From a bacterium (GTDB lineage Bacteria > Spirochaetota > Spirochaetia > JABEVK01): a DNA stretch of 12,366 nucleotides. Made by a program: the position numbers and the translations under genes. The notes under the pieces are model-generated. The model did not search any database. It was not told the DNA's origin and saw nothing but the letters and a program-made list of their open reading frames with translations. The first letter of the stretch is position 1. Each line of letters opens with the position of its first letter. The DNA lies in NCBI GenBank assembly GCA_021781625.1, contig JAJXWL010000032.1:1-12366 (forward strand). The letters are read 5' to 3'. This document shows positions 12,366 through 12,366 of this stretch, piece after piece.

Positions 12366-12366
12366 T

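Noticed and set aside
1..12366. CRISPR array, tRNA or rRNA genes, transposases, toxin-antitoxin or defence cassettes
   Set aside because: I looked for regularly spaced repeats, cloverleaf sequences, transposase motifs and small paired genes and found none.

Overview
The window reads as ordinary, gene-dense chromosome of a diderm (Gram-negative-type) bacterium. The main evidence is an RlpA-type peptidoglycan enzyme with a SPOR domain, beside soluble two-component proteins and an AcnA-type aconitase. Base composition is moderate (about half G+C by eye) and fairly even. The protein style (HDLRGP-type PAS kinase, a degenerate NtrC-like regulator, a Clostridium-like permuted GH3 enzyme) makes me lean weakly towards Spirochaetota, but no marker gene proves this. 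There is no rRNA, tRNA, CRISPR array, insertion sequence or phage gene.

Layout from left to right. Positions 1-833 (minus) hold a GNAT acetyltransferase followed by the 5' part of a zeta-crystallin-like quinone oxidoreductase, which runs off the left edge. Divergent from them, 891-2345 (plus) is a soluble PAS-PAS histidine kinase. It converges on aconitase (2408-5041, minus), with a hairpin between the stops. Divergent from aconitase are rlpA (5181-5987) and an NtrC-family response regulator (6045-7517), both plus. A 230-residue membrane-anchored protein with a possible TerB-like domain (7574-8266) and a Nudix hydrolase (8298-8864) lie on the minus strand. Divergent from Nudix is a SAM-dependent methyltransferase (8925-9563). 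Its 3' end overlaps that of a large GH3 glycosidase (9523-12261, minus), which is apparently translationally coupled to a gene entering from the right edge.

How the genes work together: signal transduction (kinase, regulator), central carbon metabolism (aconitase), sugar hydrolysis in the cytoplasm (GH3 has no signal peptide), envelope maintenance (RlpA) and small detoxification or house-cleaning enzymes (GNAT, quinone reductase, Nudix, methyltransferase). The kinase and regulator are not adjacent, but their promoters look alike, so they could be a dispersed pair.

Most worth a second look: (1) the regulator keeps a complete phospho-receiver and a Fis-type HTH, but its AAA+ domain has lost GAFTGA, the Walker B D-E order, one finger arginine and the sensor II arginine, so it is probably not a sigma-54 activator; (2) six of the ten readable start codons have a -10-like hexamer only 6-7 nt upstream and no clear Shine-Dalgarno, suggesting leaderless mRNAs; (3) the GH3 enzyme has a circularly permuted domain order. 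I found no convincing new multi-gene defence or mobile system.
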